Below are positions 9,008 to 16,931 of a stretch of 59,632 nt of DNA, one piece after another. Origin of the DNA: an uncultured Bacilli bacterium (lineage in GTDB: Bacteria > Bacillota_I > Bacilli_A > RF39 > UBA660); contig CAJGDV010000001.1 of NCBI GenBank assembly GCA_904502155.1, positions 1 through 59,632 of the forward strand. The letters are read 5' to 3'. Numbering within the stretch: position 1 is the first letter of the stretch; each line of letters begins with the position of its first letter. The notes under the pieces are model-generated. The model had not been told where the DNA came from and did not search any database. It was given only the letters and a program-made list of their open reading frames with translations. A program made the position numbers and the translations under genes.

Positions 9008-10522
9008 ATGAGAAATAAATTTAAGAATAAAAAAATGCTCGGCCCCGTAATAACAATGATTATATTAATAGCTATCGTGATATTTCTAAGTGCCTTTTGT
9101 TCTTTAATTGAACTTGATGCAGAAAGAACAGAAATAGTTAGAGGTACATTAGAAACAAGTTTAATAACAGTAAACAATGTTCTAACTAAAGATGGTATTA
9201 GATTTGTAATAGGAAATGTTGTAACTTCATTACAAACTTTTGAACCATTATATTTATTAATTTTATCTTTAATTGCCATTAGTATTGGTGAAGCAAGTGG
9301 ATTATTTAAAGCTATCTTTACTCCATGTAATAAAATTAATCATAAGTTTTTAACATTTTTAACATTGTTATGTGGTATAGTTTCTTCGTTGATTGGAGAA
9401 TACTCATATGTATTTTTAATACCAATTGTAGCTATTATGTATAAATATGCTGGAAGAAAACCTCTTCTTGGTATATTTACAATATTTATTGGTATAACAA
9501 TGGGTTACGGAACTGGTTTTATTTATAATAATGAAGAAATCATACTTAGTGGATTAACAGAAAAAGCAGCTTCATTAGAAGTAGATAAGAATTTTACTTA
9601 TATGCTAAAATCAAATATGTATATAATGTTTGTTAGTACATTCGTACTTGCAATAATTGGAACTGGAATTATTCATGGTTTATTAGAAAAACGTGTTCCA
9701 AAAAGTAACTTGCCAGATGACGAATTAGTAATATCAAAGAAAGCATTATATTATAGTAATTTAGCATTAGTTATTATGTTAGTTGTCTTAATATATATGT
9801 TAATACCAGGATTAAAAGGTTCAGGATTTTTATTAGGTGAAGGTTCATCATATGTAGAAAAATTATTTGGTGAAACATCAACATTTAATTCTGGATTAAC
9901 AATAATAATCCTTGGAATATTAATGGTATGTGGATACATATATGGTAAGATATCAGGGAATATAAAAAATAGTACAGATTATAGTGTTGGACTATCAAAA
10001 AACTTTGAAGATTTAGGATATGTATTTGTATTACTATTCTTTACTTCACAATTAATATCAATATTTGAATGGACTAATCTAGGACAAGTATTATGTAGTA
10101 AATTAATTTCATTAATTACAGTATTACCTTTCTCAGGTATACCATTATTAATAACTTTCTTTATTAGCATAATATTTATGACATTATTAATTCCATCTGC
10201 AATTACTAAATGGGAATTAGCATCACCATTATTAGTACCACTATTAATGAGATCTAATATGACACCTAATTTCACACAATTCATTTTTAGAGCAGCTGAT
10301 GGTATTGGTAAATGTTTTACTCCATTATTTGCATATTATGCTGTACTATTAGGATTTTTAGAAAAATATAACACAAAAGAAAATAATAAAATAACTGTGT
10401 TTGGTACATTAAGACTTTTAATGCCTACATTATTATCTTTTGTACTAGTATGGTTTGTTATTATATTAGGTTGGTTTATTTTAGGTCTTCCTTTAGGTCC
10501 TGAAGTACTTTCAACATACTAA
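9008..10522 (+). CDS. AbgT family transporter
   Basis: Polytopic membrane protein of 504 residues with about 12 hydrophobic segments. AbgT-like features are an N-terminal anchor region LGPVITMIILIAIVIFLSAF, then IRFVIGNVVTSLQTFEPLYLL followed by ISIGEASGLF, and late in the protein FFTSQLISIFEWTNLGQVL. AbgT family members carry p-aminobenzoyl-glutamate or export sulfonamide-type antimetabolites; the substrate here is unknown. AGGAGG (8998-9003) precedes the ATG, eight bases after the DUF951 stop. It interrupts the usual short distance between DUF951 and ychF. Confidence 0.85.
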   Translation: MRNKFKNKKMLGPVITMIILIAIVIFLSAFCSLIELDAERTEIVRGTLETSLITVNNVLTKDGIRFVIGNVVTSLQTFEPLYLLILSLIAISIGEASGLFKAIFTPCNKINHKFLTFLTLLCGIVSSLIGEYSYVFLIPIVAIMYKYAGRKPLLGIFTIFIGITMGYGTGFIYNNEEIILSGLTEKAASLEVDKNFTYMLKSNMYIMFVSTFVLAIIGTGIIHGLLEKRVPKSNLPDDELVISKKALYYSNLALVIMLVVLIYMLIPGLKGSGFLLGEGSSYVEKLFGETSTFNSGLTIIILGILMVCGYIYGKISGNIKNSTDYSVGLSKNFEDLGYVFVLLFFTSQLISIFEWTNLGQVLCSKLISLITVLPFSGIPLLITFFISIIFMTLLIPSAITKWELASPLLVPLLMRSNMTPNFTQFIFRAADGIGKCFTPLFAYYAVLLGFLEKYNTKENNKITVFGTLRLLMPTLLSFVLVWFVIILGWFILGLPLGPEVLSTY

Positions 10523-10546
10523 AAGATGATTATTCATCTTTTTCTT
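10522..10546 (+). terminator. Intrinsic terminator after AbgT gene
   Basis: AAAGATGA (10522-10529), loop TTAT, TCATCTTT (10534-10541) and a T-rich tail. It closes the parA-to-AbgT transcript. Confidence 0.8.
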
Positions 10547-10574
10547 TGCATTTTTTTAATTAATTATGTATAAT
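10546..10574 (+). promoter_or_regulatory. Promoter of ychF
   Basis: TTGCAT (10546-10551), 17 bases, TATAAT (10569-10574), located directly after the preceding terminator and 22 bases before the ychF start. Confidence 0.65.
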
Positions 10575-10596
10575 AAAAACGAAATGAGGAATGATT

Positions 10597-11697
10597 ATGA
10601 GTTTAACAGCAGGAATTGTTGGATTACCAAATGTAGGTAAATCAACATTATTTAATGCAATTACAAAGAAAAATATATTAGCGGCAAATTATCCATTTGC
10701 AACAATAGATCCAAATGTTGGAGTTGTTACAGTACCTGATAAGAGACTTGAATTTTTACAAGATTTATATCAAACTGAAAGTGTTGTACCAACAACTTAT
10801 GAATTTACAGATATTGCCGGATTAGTTAAAGGTGCTTCAGCAGGTGAAGGATTAGGAAACAAATTCTTATCACATATAAGAGAAGTTGATGCTATTGTTG
10901 AAGTAGTTAGATGTTTTGAAGACAAAAATATTATTCATGTTGAAAATGAAGTAGATCCAATAAGAGATATAGAAATCATTAATGTTGAATTAATGTTAGC
11001 TGATCTTGAAGTAGTAGAAAATAGAATTAACAGAATTGGAAAAAAAGCTGCTATGTCAAAAGATAAAGAAGTAGTAAAAGAAGTTACTATTTTAAATAAA
11101 CTTAAAGAATGTTTAGAGGCTAATAAACCAATAAGAAGTTTAGAATTTGATGTAGAAGAATTAAAATATGTCAATGCTTTCAATTTCTTAACACATAAAC
11201 CAATTATCTATATGGCTAATATTAGTGAAGAAGATTTAATTAGTGATGGAAATCAATATGTAGATAAAGTACGTGAATATGCTGCTGCAGAAAATTCGTC
11301 TGTTATTACAGTATGTGCTAAAATCGAATCTGAATTATGTGAATTAAATGATGAAGATAAAATTGAATTCTTAAAAGAATTAGGAATTAATAATAGTGGT
11401 TTAGATAAATTAATTTATGCTACTTATGATTTATTAGGTCTTGCGACATATTTTACAGCTGGTGTTCAAGAATGTAGAGCATGGACTTTCAAGAAAGGTA
11501 TGAAAGCACCAGAATGTGCTGGTATTATTCATAGTGACTTTGAAAGAGGATTCATTAGAGCAGAAGTAATGAGTTATGATGACTTAGTTGAATGTGGAAA
11601 TGAAAAGAATGTTAAAGATGCTGGAAAAATGAGACTTGAAGGAAAAGAATATGTTATGAAAGATGGAGACATTTGTCACTTCAGATTTAATGTATAA
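10597..11697 (+). CDS. ychF: Obg-family ATPase/GTPase YchF (EngD)
   Basis: Ribosome-associated P-loop NTPase of the Obg superfamily that prefers ATP and responds to oxidative stress. The P-loop GLPNVGKSTLFNAIT (residues 8-22), DIAGLVKGASAGEGLGNKFLSHIRE (G3 region) and the C-terminal TGS-like end AGKMRLEGKEYVMKDGDICHFRF are clear. The frame also has ATG at 10591, but the GAGGA box at 10586-10590 touches that codon, so ATG 10597 (MSLTAGIVG) is chosen; this gives 366 residues, close to the usual family length. Confidence 0.97.
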   Translation: MSLTAGIVGLPNVGKSTLFNAITKKNILAANYPFATIDPNVGVVTVPDKRLEFLQDLYQTESVVPTTYEFTDIAGLVKGASAGEGLGNKFLSHIREVDAIVEVVRCFEDKNIIHVENEVDPIRDIEIINVELMLADLEVVENRINRIGKKAAMSKDKEVVKEVTILNKLKECLEANKPIRSLEFDVEELKYVNAFNFLTHKPIIYMANISEEDLISDGNQYVDKVREYAAAENSSVITVCAKIESELCELNDEDKIEFLKELGINNSGLDKLIYATYDLLGLATYFTAGVQECRAWTFKKGMKAPECAGIIHSDFERGFIRAEVMSYDDLVECGNEKNVKDAGKMRLEGKEYVMKDGDICHFRFNV

Positions 11698-11698
11698 A

Positions 11699-11722
11699 AG
11701 TATGATTTATCATGCTTTTTTT
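11699..11722 (+). terminator. Intrinsic terminator after ychF
   Basis: AGTATGAT (11699-11706) pairs with ATCATGCT (11709-11716, one G-T pair) followed by seven T. It begins two bases after the ychF stop. Confidence 0.8.
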
Positions 11723-11737
11723 GTTTTAAAAAAGTTA

Positions 11738-11766
11738 TTTACAAATAGTTTTCTTCATGTTATAAT
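11738..11766 (+). promoter_or_regulatory. Promoter of rpsF-ssb-rpsR
   Basis: TTTACA (11738-11743), 17 bases, TATAAT (11761-11766), with TG at the extended -10 position (11758-11759). This is a strong sigma-A-type promoter. Confidence 0.75.
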
Positions 11767-11785
11767 ACACTCGAGTATTAATTTA

Positions 11786-11823
11786 CTCCTTGCTTCGTAA
11801 TGAAGCCGAAAGACCATAAGGAG
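11786..11823 (+). promoter_or_regulatory. S6:S18-binding leader RNA that covers the rpsF ribosome binding site
   Basis: CTCCTT (11786-11791) pairs perfectly with AAGGAG (11818-11823), which is the rpsF Shine-Dalgarno. An inner stem GCTTC/GAAGC (11792-11796 with 11802-11806) closes a GTAAT loop, and the 3' side of the internal loop carries CCG (11806-11808). This is the architecture known for the rpsF leader motif, where the S6:S18 complex binds the CCG-bearing loop and represses translation. The structure is read by eye; ligand binding is inferred from the known motif. Confidence 0.75.
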
Positions 11824-11833
11824 GTGCAAGAGA

Positions 11834-12124
11834 ATGAAAAATTATGAAATTATGTTTATTGTTAGACCAACATTAACAGAAGATGAAATTAAGAATGTTG
11901 CAAAAAAATTCGAAACAATCTTAACTGATAATGGTGCAAAAGTTACTAACACTAAAGACATGGGTCAAAGAGAATTAGCTTATGAAATCAAAAAATTCAA
12001 AAATGGTTATTATTTCTTAATCAATTTAGAATCTAACGATGATAAAGCTATTAAAGAATTTGATCGTATGGCTGGAATTAGTAGCGATGTTATTCGTCAC
12101 TTAATTACAAAGTTAGAAGACTAA
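11834..12124 (+). CDS. rpsF: 30S ribosomal protein bS6
   Basis: 96 residues, starting MKNYEIMFIVRPTLTEDEI and containing TKDMGQRELAYEIKKFKNGYYFLINLE, the S6 core that pairs with S18 on the 30S platform. First gene of the conserved rpsF-ssb-rpsR operon, ten bases before ssb. Translation is probably autoregulated by the preceding leader hairpin. Confidence 0.98.
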   Translation: MKNYEIMFIVRPTLTEDEIKNVAKKFETILTDNGAKVTNTKDMGQRELAYEIKKFKNGYYFLINLESNDDKAIKEFDRMAGISSDVIRHLITKLED

Positions 12125-12134
12125 GAGGTGCATT

Positions 12135-12611
12135 ATGAATAGAGTATGTTTAATCGGAAGATTAACAAATAAACCAGAATTAAGACAAACCAATAGTAAT
12201 TTAGCTGTGACAAGATTTACTTTAGCTGTAAACCGCAATTTTAGCAATAGCCAAGGTCAAAGAGAAGCAGATTTTATTACAATAGTTGCTTGGAGAAAAC
12301 AAGCTGAAAATATTTGTCGATACTTAGACAAAGGTAGTTTAATATCAGTTGAAGGAAGAATTCAAACAGGAAGTTTCGATGGACAAGACGGACAAAGACG
12401 TTATACAACTGAAGTTGTTGCAGATCAAGTTAATTTCTTAGAAACAAGAAGTCAAAGTCAAGCACGTTCAAATAATAGCTATGTTCCAATGAATGAACCA
12501 TCATTCGATAGTTATAATGAACCACCAGTTCAAAATAATGTAGATATCGATAATGATCCATTCTCATCATTTGGAGATAGCGTTTCATTAGATGATAACT
12601 TCCTAGATTAA
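12135..12611 (+). CDS. ssb: Single-stranded DNA-binding protein
   Basis: Homotetrameric OB-fold protein for replication, recombination and repair. N-terminal MNRVCLIGRLTNKPELRQT, ADFITIVAWRKQAENICRYL and GSLISVEGRIQTGSF are typical Ssb strands within residues 1-110. The tail is Asn/Gln/Ser-rich and ends in an acidic SVSLDDNFLD, a variant of the DDDLPF tip that recruits partner proteins. 158 residues is usual. It lies between rpsF and rpsR as in Bacillus. Confidence 0.97.
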   Translation: MNRVCLIGRLTNKPELRQTNSNLAVTRFTLAVNRNFSNSQGQREADFITIVAWRKQAENICRYLDKGSLISVEGRIQTGSFDGQDGQRRYTTEVVADQVNFLETRSQSQARSNNSYVPMNEPSFDSYNEPPVQNNVDIDNDPFSSFGDSVSLDDNFLD

Positions 12612-12627
12612 TAAGGAGGAAACAATA

Positions 12628-12846
12628 ATGGCAGAATTTTATAGAAAAAAGAAAAAAGTATGTCAAATGTGTGCTGGTAAATCAGTAGATTACAAAGATG
12701 CTGATATCATGAAAAAATACATCAGTGCTGATAAAGGTAAAATCTTACCAAGAAGAATCACTGGTGCATGTTCAAAACACCAAAGACATATTGCTAACGA
12801 AGTTAAAAAAGCTCGTTTTATGGCTATAATTCCATTCGTTAAATAA
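12628..12846 (+). CDS. rpsR: 30S ribosomal protein bS18
   Basis: 72 residues with the S18 signature CQMCAGKSVDYKDADIMKKYISADKGKILPRRITGACSKHQR broken into its usual blocks; YKD, LPRRITG and HQR are the best-known parts. The two N-terminal CxxC cysteines and a later Cys suggest the zinc-binding form. Preceded by AAGGAGG and followed by a strong terminator. Confidence 0.98.
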   Translation: MAEFYRKKKKVCQMCAGKSVDYKDADIMKKYISADKGKILPRRITGACSKHQRHIANEVKKARFMAIIPFVK

Positions 12847-12858
12847 TAAATTAAACTT

Positions 12859-12884
12859 AAAAGCAGATTACTCTGCTTTTTTTT
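12859..12884 (+). terminator. Intrinsic terminator after rpsR
   Basis: AAAAGCAGA (12859-12867), loop TTAC, TCTGCTTTT (12872-12880) followed by further T. Confidence 0.9.
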
Positions 12885-12890
12885 GTTTTA

Positions 12891-12939
12891 TTGACAATAA
12901 TATAATAATTTGTTACTATTATCTTAGAATAGATAATAG
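12891..12939 (+). promoter_or_regulatory. Promoter with dyad element, coiled-coil module 1
   Basis: TTGACA (12891-12896), 17 bases, TACTAT (12914-12919). A perfect 9-bp inverted repeat CTATTATCT-TAGAAT-AGATAATAG spans 12916-12939, overlapping the -10 and reaching the AGGAGG ribosome binding site (12938-12943). It could be a repressor operator or, if part of the mRNA, a hairpin limiting translation. Confidence 0.6.
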
Positions 12940-12948
12940 GAGGATAAA

Positions 12949-15009
12949 ATGAGTAAGGATGAATTAATTAAAATACTAACTGAATTAAAAAACAGTAGTA
13001 TGAATGACGAAAATGTAATTTCTCAAATTAATGATATTGAAAAAATCATTGAACTTAAAAATGCTAAAGAAGAAGAAATGTTAAAATTTAAAGAAATGAT
13101 GGAAGAAGATTTTGAGATAAGAGATGAAAGATTAATAAATCTTGAAGAATTAGTTGCTAATGCTAGAATTTTAGTTGAAGAAAACAAAGAAGCATTAGAT
13201 AGAAATGAATTAATTGTACATCATATTAATTTAGATACTAATATCATGAAAAGAGAAATTGAATTAATCAATTTAAGAAATGAAGAAATCAAAAAAAATA
13301 TGTCTTCAGTTTCTAATGAAAAATATCAAGCGCAATTTAATGAAGAACTTAATAATAATATGAACAAAATATCTGAACTAAACAACAAAATTGATAACAA
13401 TAATAATTTAGCTAATAGATATAATGAATATATTGTTCAATTAAAAGAACAAGATACTTTTTTAAATAATCAATTAAATACATATATGAGTAATTTAGAT
13501 GAGTATAAACAAGAACTTGAAAAAACAAATAAAAAAGAAGAACAAATGAATAATGCAGTTCAAGTATATAATAGTTTTGATTTAGTACAAAATAATTTAA
13601 TGTTTAATAATTATTTTAATAATTTAGAAAATAAGATTAACAATAATAATATGGATGAAAATTCATTAGATGAAATGAATAAATATAAAAACAATGTATC
13701 TGATATTCTATTATTAAATGCTCCGGAAAAAAGAAATGAAGAAATTATTAAAAATACAATGGCTAAAAATTATTATGAAACAAAAAATGGCTTTGTAAGT
13801 AGTTCACAAAAAGATATAGATTCAAATAAAGAAGATATTAATATTGCAAAAATTAATTTAAAAATTAAAGAAAATGAAACACAACTAGTAAAACTTGATA
13901 ATACTTATAATCAAGCTATAAATTCAAATGAAAATTTAAATAAAGAAGCTAATAAAATAAATTTAGAAAATAAAATTTTAAGAAAAAGAATAAAAAATAA
14001 AAATATTGATAATGAACTAAAAATCCAATTACAAAATAATTTATCAGAAAACGAAAAAAAATTAATAGAAATAAAAGCAGAAATCAAAAATAATGAAATT
14101 GTTATTAATGAAAATGAACAAGCTAAATTAAATTGCCAAAATAAAATTGATAGATATAAAGTATTATTGGATAATAAAGAACATAGAAAACAAAATGAGC
14201 AAAATACTGAAGTATTACAAAAAGAAGAAAAAATTAATAATAATTTAATTATTCATGCATTAAATACAAAAGAAAGAATGCTTAATAGTGAAATACCTAT
14301 GTTACTTGGAAATTTAAAAGACCAAACTAAATACAATGCACCATTAATTGAAAACGACCCTAATGTTATTGAAGGAGAATTTAAAGTTCTTAATGATGAT
14401 GTTGAAGAAAATAAAGTAGATGAAGTTGTTGAAAAAGAAGAAATAGTTAAAGAACCAGAACAATTTGAAATATTATCTGTAAAAAGACCTTTAAAAGAAA
14501 AAATGAAAGCTAAGATTAAAAAAGTTTCAGCAGCAATAGTTGCAAGTATGTTGATTATAGCATCAGCAGTTCCAACAATGGTTCCTAATCAAAATAACAT
14601 GGAAGAAGTAAATACTAGAATTATTGAAAATATTGAAGAAGAAAAATTAACTGGTAATGAAACAGTTGAAGAAATAGCAGAAAAAATAGGTATAAATGAT
14701 ACAATTACTGTTAAAGAAGATGCTTCAATTTATTACACTCAATATGATGCAACAGAAAAAACAAATGCATTAGATCCTGTTCATGAAAGAGAAATGGAAA
14801 GAAATGTTATAGGTGCAACTGTTAAAATGCCTGATGGATCATTACAATTTACACAAAATAATGAGATGTTAGATTCATTAGTAAATAACGGTGGAGAAAT
14901 AACTTCATATTTAACAGGAAATGAACATGAAGCAGAAGGTTTCTGGAATGTTAATGATATAAACAAAGTTAATCAAATGAATCAAGAAATGGGAGGTATG
15001 ACACGATGA
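12949..15009 (+). CDS. Coiled-coil protein with one C-terminal membrane segment (module 1 large protein)
   Basis: No recognised family. Of its 686 residues, roughly 1-500 are charged, Asn/Glu/Lys-rich and predicted by eye to be almost continuous coiled coil, with no N-terminal signal. A basic stretch KEKMKAKIKKVSA precedes a single hydrophobic segment (about 523-546), and the last about 140 residues are acidic and should lie outside the cell if the basic flank stays in. The layout matches the 1145-residue protein at 43698-47135: cytoplasmic coiled coil, KMKAK-type basic region, one membrane span, acidic exterior. Both are followed directly by a small DUF1292-like gene. A structural or surface scaffold role is only a guess. 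Confidence 0.85.
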   Translation: MSKDELIKILTELKNSSMNDENVISQINDIEKIIELKNAKEEEMLKFKEMMEEDFEIRDERLINLEELVANARILVEENKEALDRNELIVHHINLDTNIMKREIELINLRNEEIKKNMSSVSNEKYQAQFNEELNNNMNKISELNNKIDNNNNLANRYNEYIVQLKEQDTFLNNQLNTYMSNLDEYKQELEKTNKKEEQMNNAVQVYNSFDLVQNNLMFNNYFNNLENKINNNNMDENSLDEMNKYKNNVSDILLLNAPEKRNEEIIKNTMAKNYYETKNGFVSSSQKDIDSNKEDINIAKINLKIKENETQLVKLDNTYNQAINSNENLNKEANKINLENKILRKRIKNKNIDNELKIQLQNNLSENEKKLIEIKAEIKNNEIVINENEQAKLNCQNKIDRYKVLLDNKEHRKQNEQNTEVLQKEEKINNNLIIHALNTKERMLNSEIPMLLGNLKDQTKYNAPLIENDPNVIEGEFKVLNDDVEENKVDEVVEKEEIVKEPEQFEILSVKRPLKEKMKAKIKKVSAAIVASMLIIASAVPTMVPNQNNMEEVNTRIIENIEEEKLTGNETVEEIAEKIGINDTITVKEDASIYYTQYDATEKTNALDPVHEREMERNVIGATVKMPDGSLQFTQNNEMLDSLVNNGGEITSYLTGNEHEAEGFWNVNDINKVNQMNQEMGGMTR

Positions 15010-15272
15010 GTTTTTTACAAAAATTAGATATGGTAAAATTAAGTGATAATCAAACATATGTTCTTGCTGAAATGATTAATGAAAATAATATTGATTATTT
15101 AATGTTAATAAAAGCAGATGAAAATGGAGAAATGACTGAAGAAGTTGTTTATGGAAAAATAGTTGTTTTACCTACTAGAAAATATGGAATTGAAACAATT
15201 GAAGATAAAGAGTTAAAAGCACATTTAGCTGAAATATTTCTTCCAATGTTTAAAGAAGATTATGAACAATAA
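15006..15272 (+). CDS. Small DUF1292-like protein (module 1 partner)
   Basis: 88 residues, overlapping the coiled-coil gene by four bases (ATGA), so translation is probably coupled. The pattern MVKLSDNQTYVLAEMINENNIDYLMLIKAD, then an acidic turn and a C-terminal ELKAHLAEIF helix, resembles DUF1292 proteins (short beta strands around LxDGxxY..., a YLYL-type strand, acidic linker, final helix). No enzymatic motif is visible. Its counterpart at 47152-47397 sits in the same place after the paralogous large protein, which suggests the pair work together. Confidence 0.75.
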   Translation: MSFLQKLDMVKLSDNQTYVLAEMINENNIDYLMLIKADENGEMTEEVVYGKIVVLPTRKYGIETIEDKELKAHLAEIFLPMFKEDYEQ

Positions 15273-15307
15273 AAAGTAATTAACTTATTAGTTATTCATA
15301 TATATAT

Positions 15308-15336
15308 AAAACTAACACGCGCGTGTTAGTTTTTTT
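15308..15336 (+). terminator. Strong intrinsic terminator after module 1
   Basis: AACTAACACGC and GCGTGTTAGTT (15310-15331) form a perfect palindrome flanked by A and T runs and followed by TTTTTT. GC content of the stem is high for this genome. It can also act on the opposite strand. Confidence 0.9.
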
Positions 15337-15354
15337 ATAAAATTAATAATATAT

Positions 15355-15380
15355 AAAAAAACAGTTCATTGAACTGTTTT
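15355..15380 (-). terminator. Intrinsic terminator of gpsA
   Basis: On the minus strand, AAAACAGTTC-AAT-GAACTGTTTT followed by T residues (plus coordinates 15357-15380 for the stem). It starts within the gpsA stop codon and faces the module 1 terminator, so the two transcripts converge. Confidence 0.85.
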
Positions 15381-16356
15381 ATTGTTTTTTAATTAAGAAT
15401 TTTTTTAATTCTTCAGGATCTTCATTATTAAATACAATATCATAAACTAAATCTACAATTGGAATATCCACCTTTTTATTTTTAATTAGTTTATGAATTG
15501 ATTTTAATGTATATAATCCTTCTATTGTAGTATTAGCAATATAATTATCTATTTCATTTTTTGGTCTTTTTTCTCCAATTATTTTACCAAATGTAAAATT
15601 TCTACTTTTTGTACTAGTACATGTTAATAATAAATCTCCAAATCCAGCAAATGATAATACAGTTTTTCCATCTCCACCTAAGGCTTTAATTAATTCCTTA
15701 ATATCATGCAATGATTCTGTAATAAACATAGCTTGTGTTGATTCTGGTAAACCCATACCATCTAACATACCTGATGCAATTGCCATTACATTTTTAATAG
15801 AACCACAAATTTCTGTTCCAATCATATCATCTGTTTCTCTTAATTTAAGAGTATCGTTTTCTAATCCTTTTTTTACAACTTTAATAGTTTTTTTACATTT
15901 AGAAGCAATTGTTAATCCTATTGGAACATATTTGGCAATATCTACTGCAAATGATGGTCCAGATATTACTGCAATTTTTTTTGATTTAATATATTTTCTT
16001 ACAACATCGTCTACAAATAAACATGTATCTTGTTCAATACCTTTACTTGCAATACATATATGTTGTTCTTTTGAAACTATATCTTTTATTTTTAATGTAA
16101 CTTCATCTACAAATCCGGCTGGAATTGCTATTACAATTAATTCACTACCAACGATACTATCTTCTAAGTCAGTTGTTATTTTAATATTATCTGGTATTTT
16201 AACACCTGGTAAAACTTGTTTGTTTTCTCTATGTTTAATAATATCTTTTGCTTTATCTTCAAATCTTTCCCATATAGTAATATCACAATTGTTTTTATTG
16301 AACATAAGTGCTAATGCAATACCATATGCACCTGATCCTAAAATTGTTACTTTCAT
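15379..16356 (-). CDS. gpsA: NAD(P)H-dependent glycerol-3-phosphate dehydrogenase
   Basis: Reduces dihydroxyacetone phosphate to sn-glycerol 3-phosphate for phospholipid synthesis. The N-terminal Rossmann motif GSGAYGIALALMFNKN (residues 7-22), the GPSFA segment and the catalytic-Lys region GSIKNVMAIASGMLDGMG are clear, as is SFAGFGDLLLTCTS. 325 residues is normal. It is the only minus-strand gene before the type VII locus, with its own promoter and terminator. Confidence 0.96.
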   Translation of the reverse strand: MKVTILGSGAYGIALALMFNKNNCDITIWERFEDKAKDIIKHRENKQVLPGVKIPDNIKITTDLEDSIVGSELIVIAIPAGFVDEVTLKIKDIVSKEQHICIASKGIEQDTCLFVDDVVRKYIKSKKIAVISGPSFAVDIAKYVPIGLTIASKCKKTIKVVKKGLENDTLKLRETDDMIGTEICGSIKNVMAIASGMLDGMGLPESTQAMFITESLHDIKELIKALGGDGKTVLSFAGFGDLLLTCTSTKSRNFTFGKIIGEKRPKNEIDNYIANTTIEGLYTLKSIHKLIKNKKVDIPIVDLVYDIVFNNEDPEELKKFLIKKQ

Positions 16357-16388
16357 TCTATTCCTCTTTCCAAATTGAATTCATCTTT

Positions 16389-16417
16389 ATTTTATCATAT
16401 TTATAATACAAACACAA
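16389..16417 (-). promoter_or_regulatory. Promoter of gpsA
   Basis: On the minus strand TTGTGT (plus 16412-16417), 17 bases, TAAAAT (plus 16389-16394), 33 bases before the gpsA ATG. The ribosome binding site is GAAAGAGGAA. It is divergent from the ribosomal operon promoter. Confidence 0.6.
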
Positions 16418-16443
16418 AATATTAAAAAAAATCAAAAAAGTGC

Positions 16444-16472
16444 TTGATTTTATTTTGTTTTTTTAGTATACT
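16444..16472 (+). promoter_or_regulatory. Promoter of the S10-spc-alpha ribosomal superoperon
   Basis: TTGATT (16444-16449), 17 bases, TATACT (16467-16472). It would start transcription near 16479 and give an untranslated leader of about 130 bases before rpsJ. Confidence 0.7.
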
Positions 16473-16496
16473 TTTGTATGTGTGGCATGCATAGAT

Positions 16497-16600
16497 GTGT
16501 AAGGTTGCCGAAACGCCAGGTTAAGTTGTGAACTAAAATTTAATCTAAATCGGGTTTTTACACGGAGCAAGTTTATACTGGATATAAACGAAAGGAGGAT
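16497..16600 (+). promoter_or_regulatory. Structured leader of rpsJ (candidate ribosomal-protein-binding RNA)
   Basis: GTGTAA (16497-16502) pairs with TTACAC (16558-16563), enclosing a region with CCGA (16508-16511) able to pair with TCGG (16550-16553). A second hairpin GTTTATA-CTGGA-TATAAAC (16571-16589) sits immediately before the AAGGAGG ribosome binding site (16592-16598). Long structured leaders at this operon are autoregulatory in other bacteria; which protein would bind here cannot be told from the sequence. Confidence 0.6.
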
Positions 16601-16606
16601 ACCATT

Positions 16607-16915
16607 ATGTCTAAAACTAAAGTTCGTATCAAATTAAAAGCTTTTGAACACAAAAGTTTAGATAAAGCGTGTGCGAAAATTGTTGAAACAGTTAAAAGAA
16701 CTGGTGGTGTTGTTAGTGGTCCTGTACCTCTACCAACTGAAGTTGAAAAAATCACTATCTTAAGAGCTGTTCACAAATATAAAGATTCACGTGAACAATT
16801 TGAAAAAAGAACACATAAAAGACTTATTGATATCACTAACCCAAGTAAGGAAACTATAGATGCATTAACTCATCTAGAAATTCCAAGTGGTGTTGATATT
16901 CAAATCAAATACTAA
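16607..16915 (+). CDS. rpsJ: 30S ribosomal protein uS10
   Basis: 102 residues with GPVPLPTEVEKITILRAV and the HKYKDSREQFEKRTHKRLIDI segment broken into the usual S10 blocks. S10 lies in the 30S head and also serves in NusB-dependent antitermination. First gene of the superoperon. Confidence 0.98.
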   Translation: MSKTKVRIKLKAFEHKSLDKACAKIVETVKRTGGVVSGPVPLPTEVEKITILRAVHKYKDSREQFEKRTHKRLIDITNPSKETIDALTHLEIPSGVDIQIKY

Positions 16916-16931
16916 TTAGGAGGAAAAAATT

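Noticed and set aside
15932..16378. 148-codon plus-strand frame opposite gpsA
   Set aside because: gpsA on the minus strand is unmistakable; the opposite frame shows no motif or start signal.
16783..16798. TTCACGTGAA core in rpsJ as a parS site
   Set aside because: The central ten bases fit parS but four of the outer positions differ from the 16-base consensus, and it lies in conserved coding sequence.
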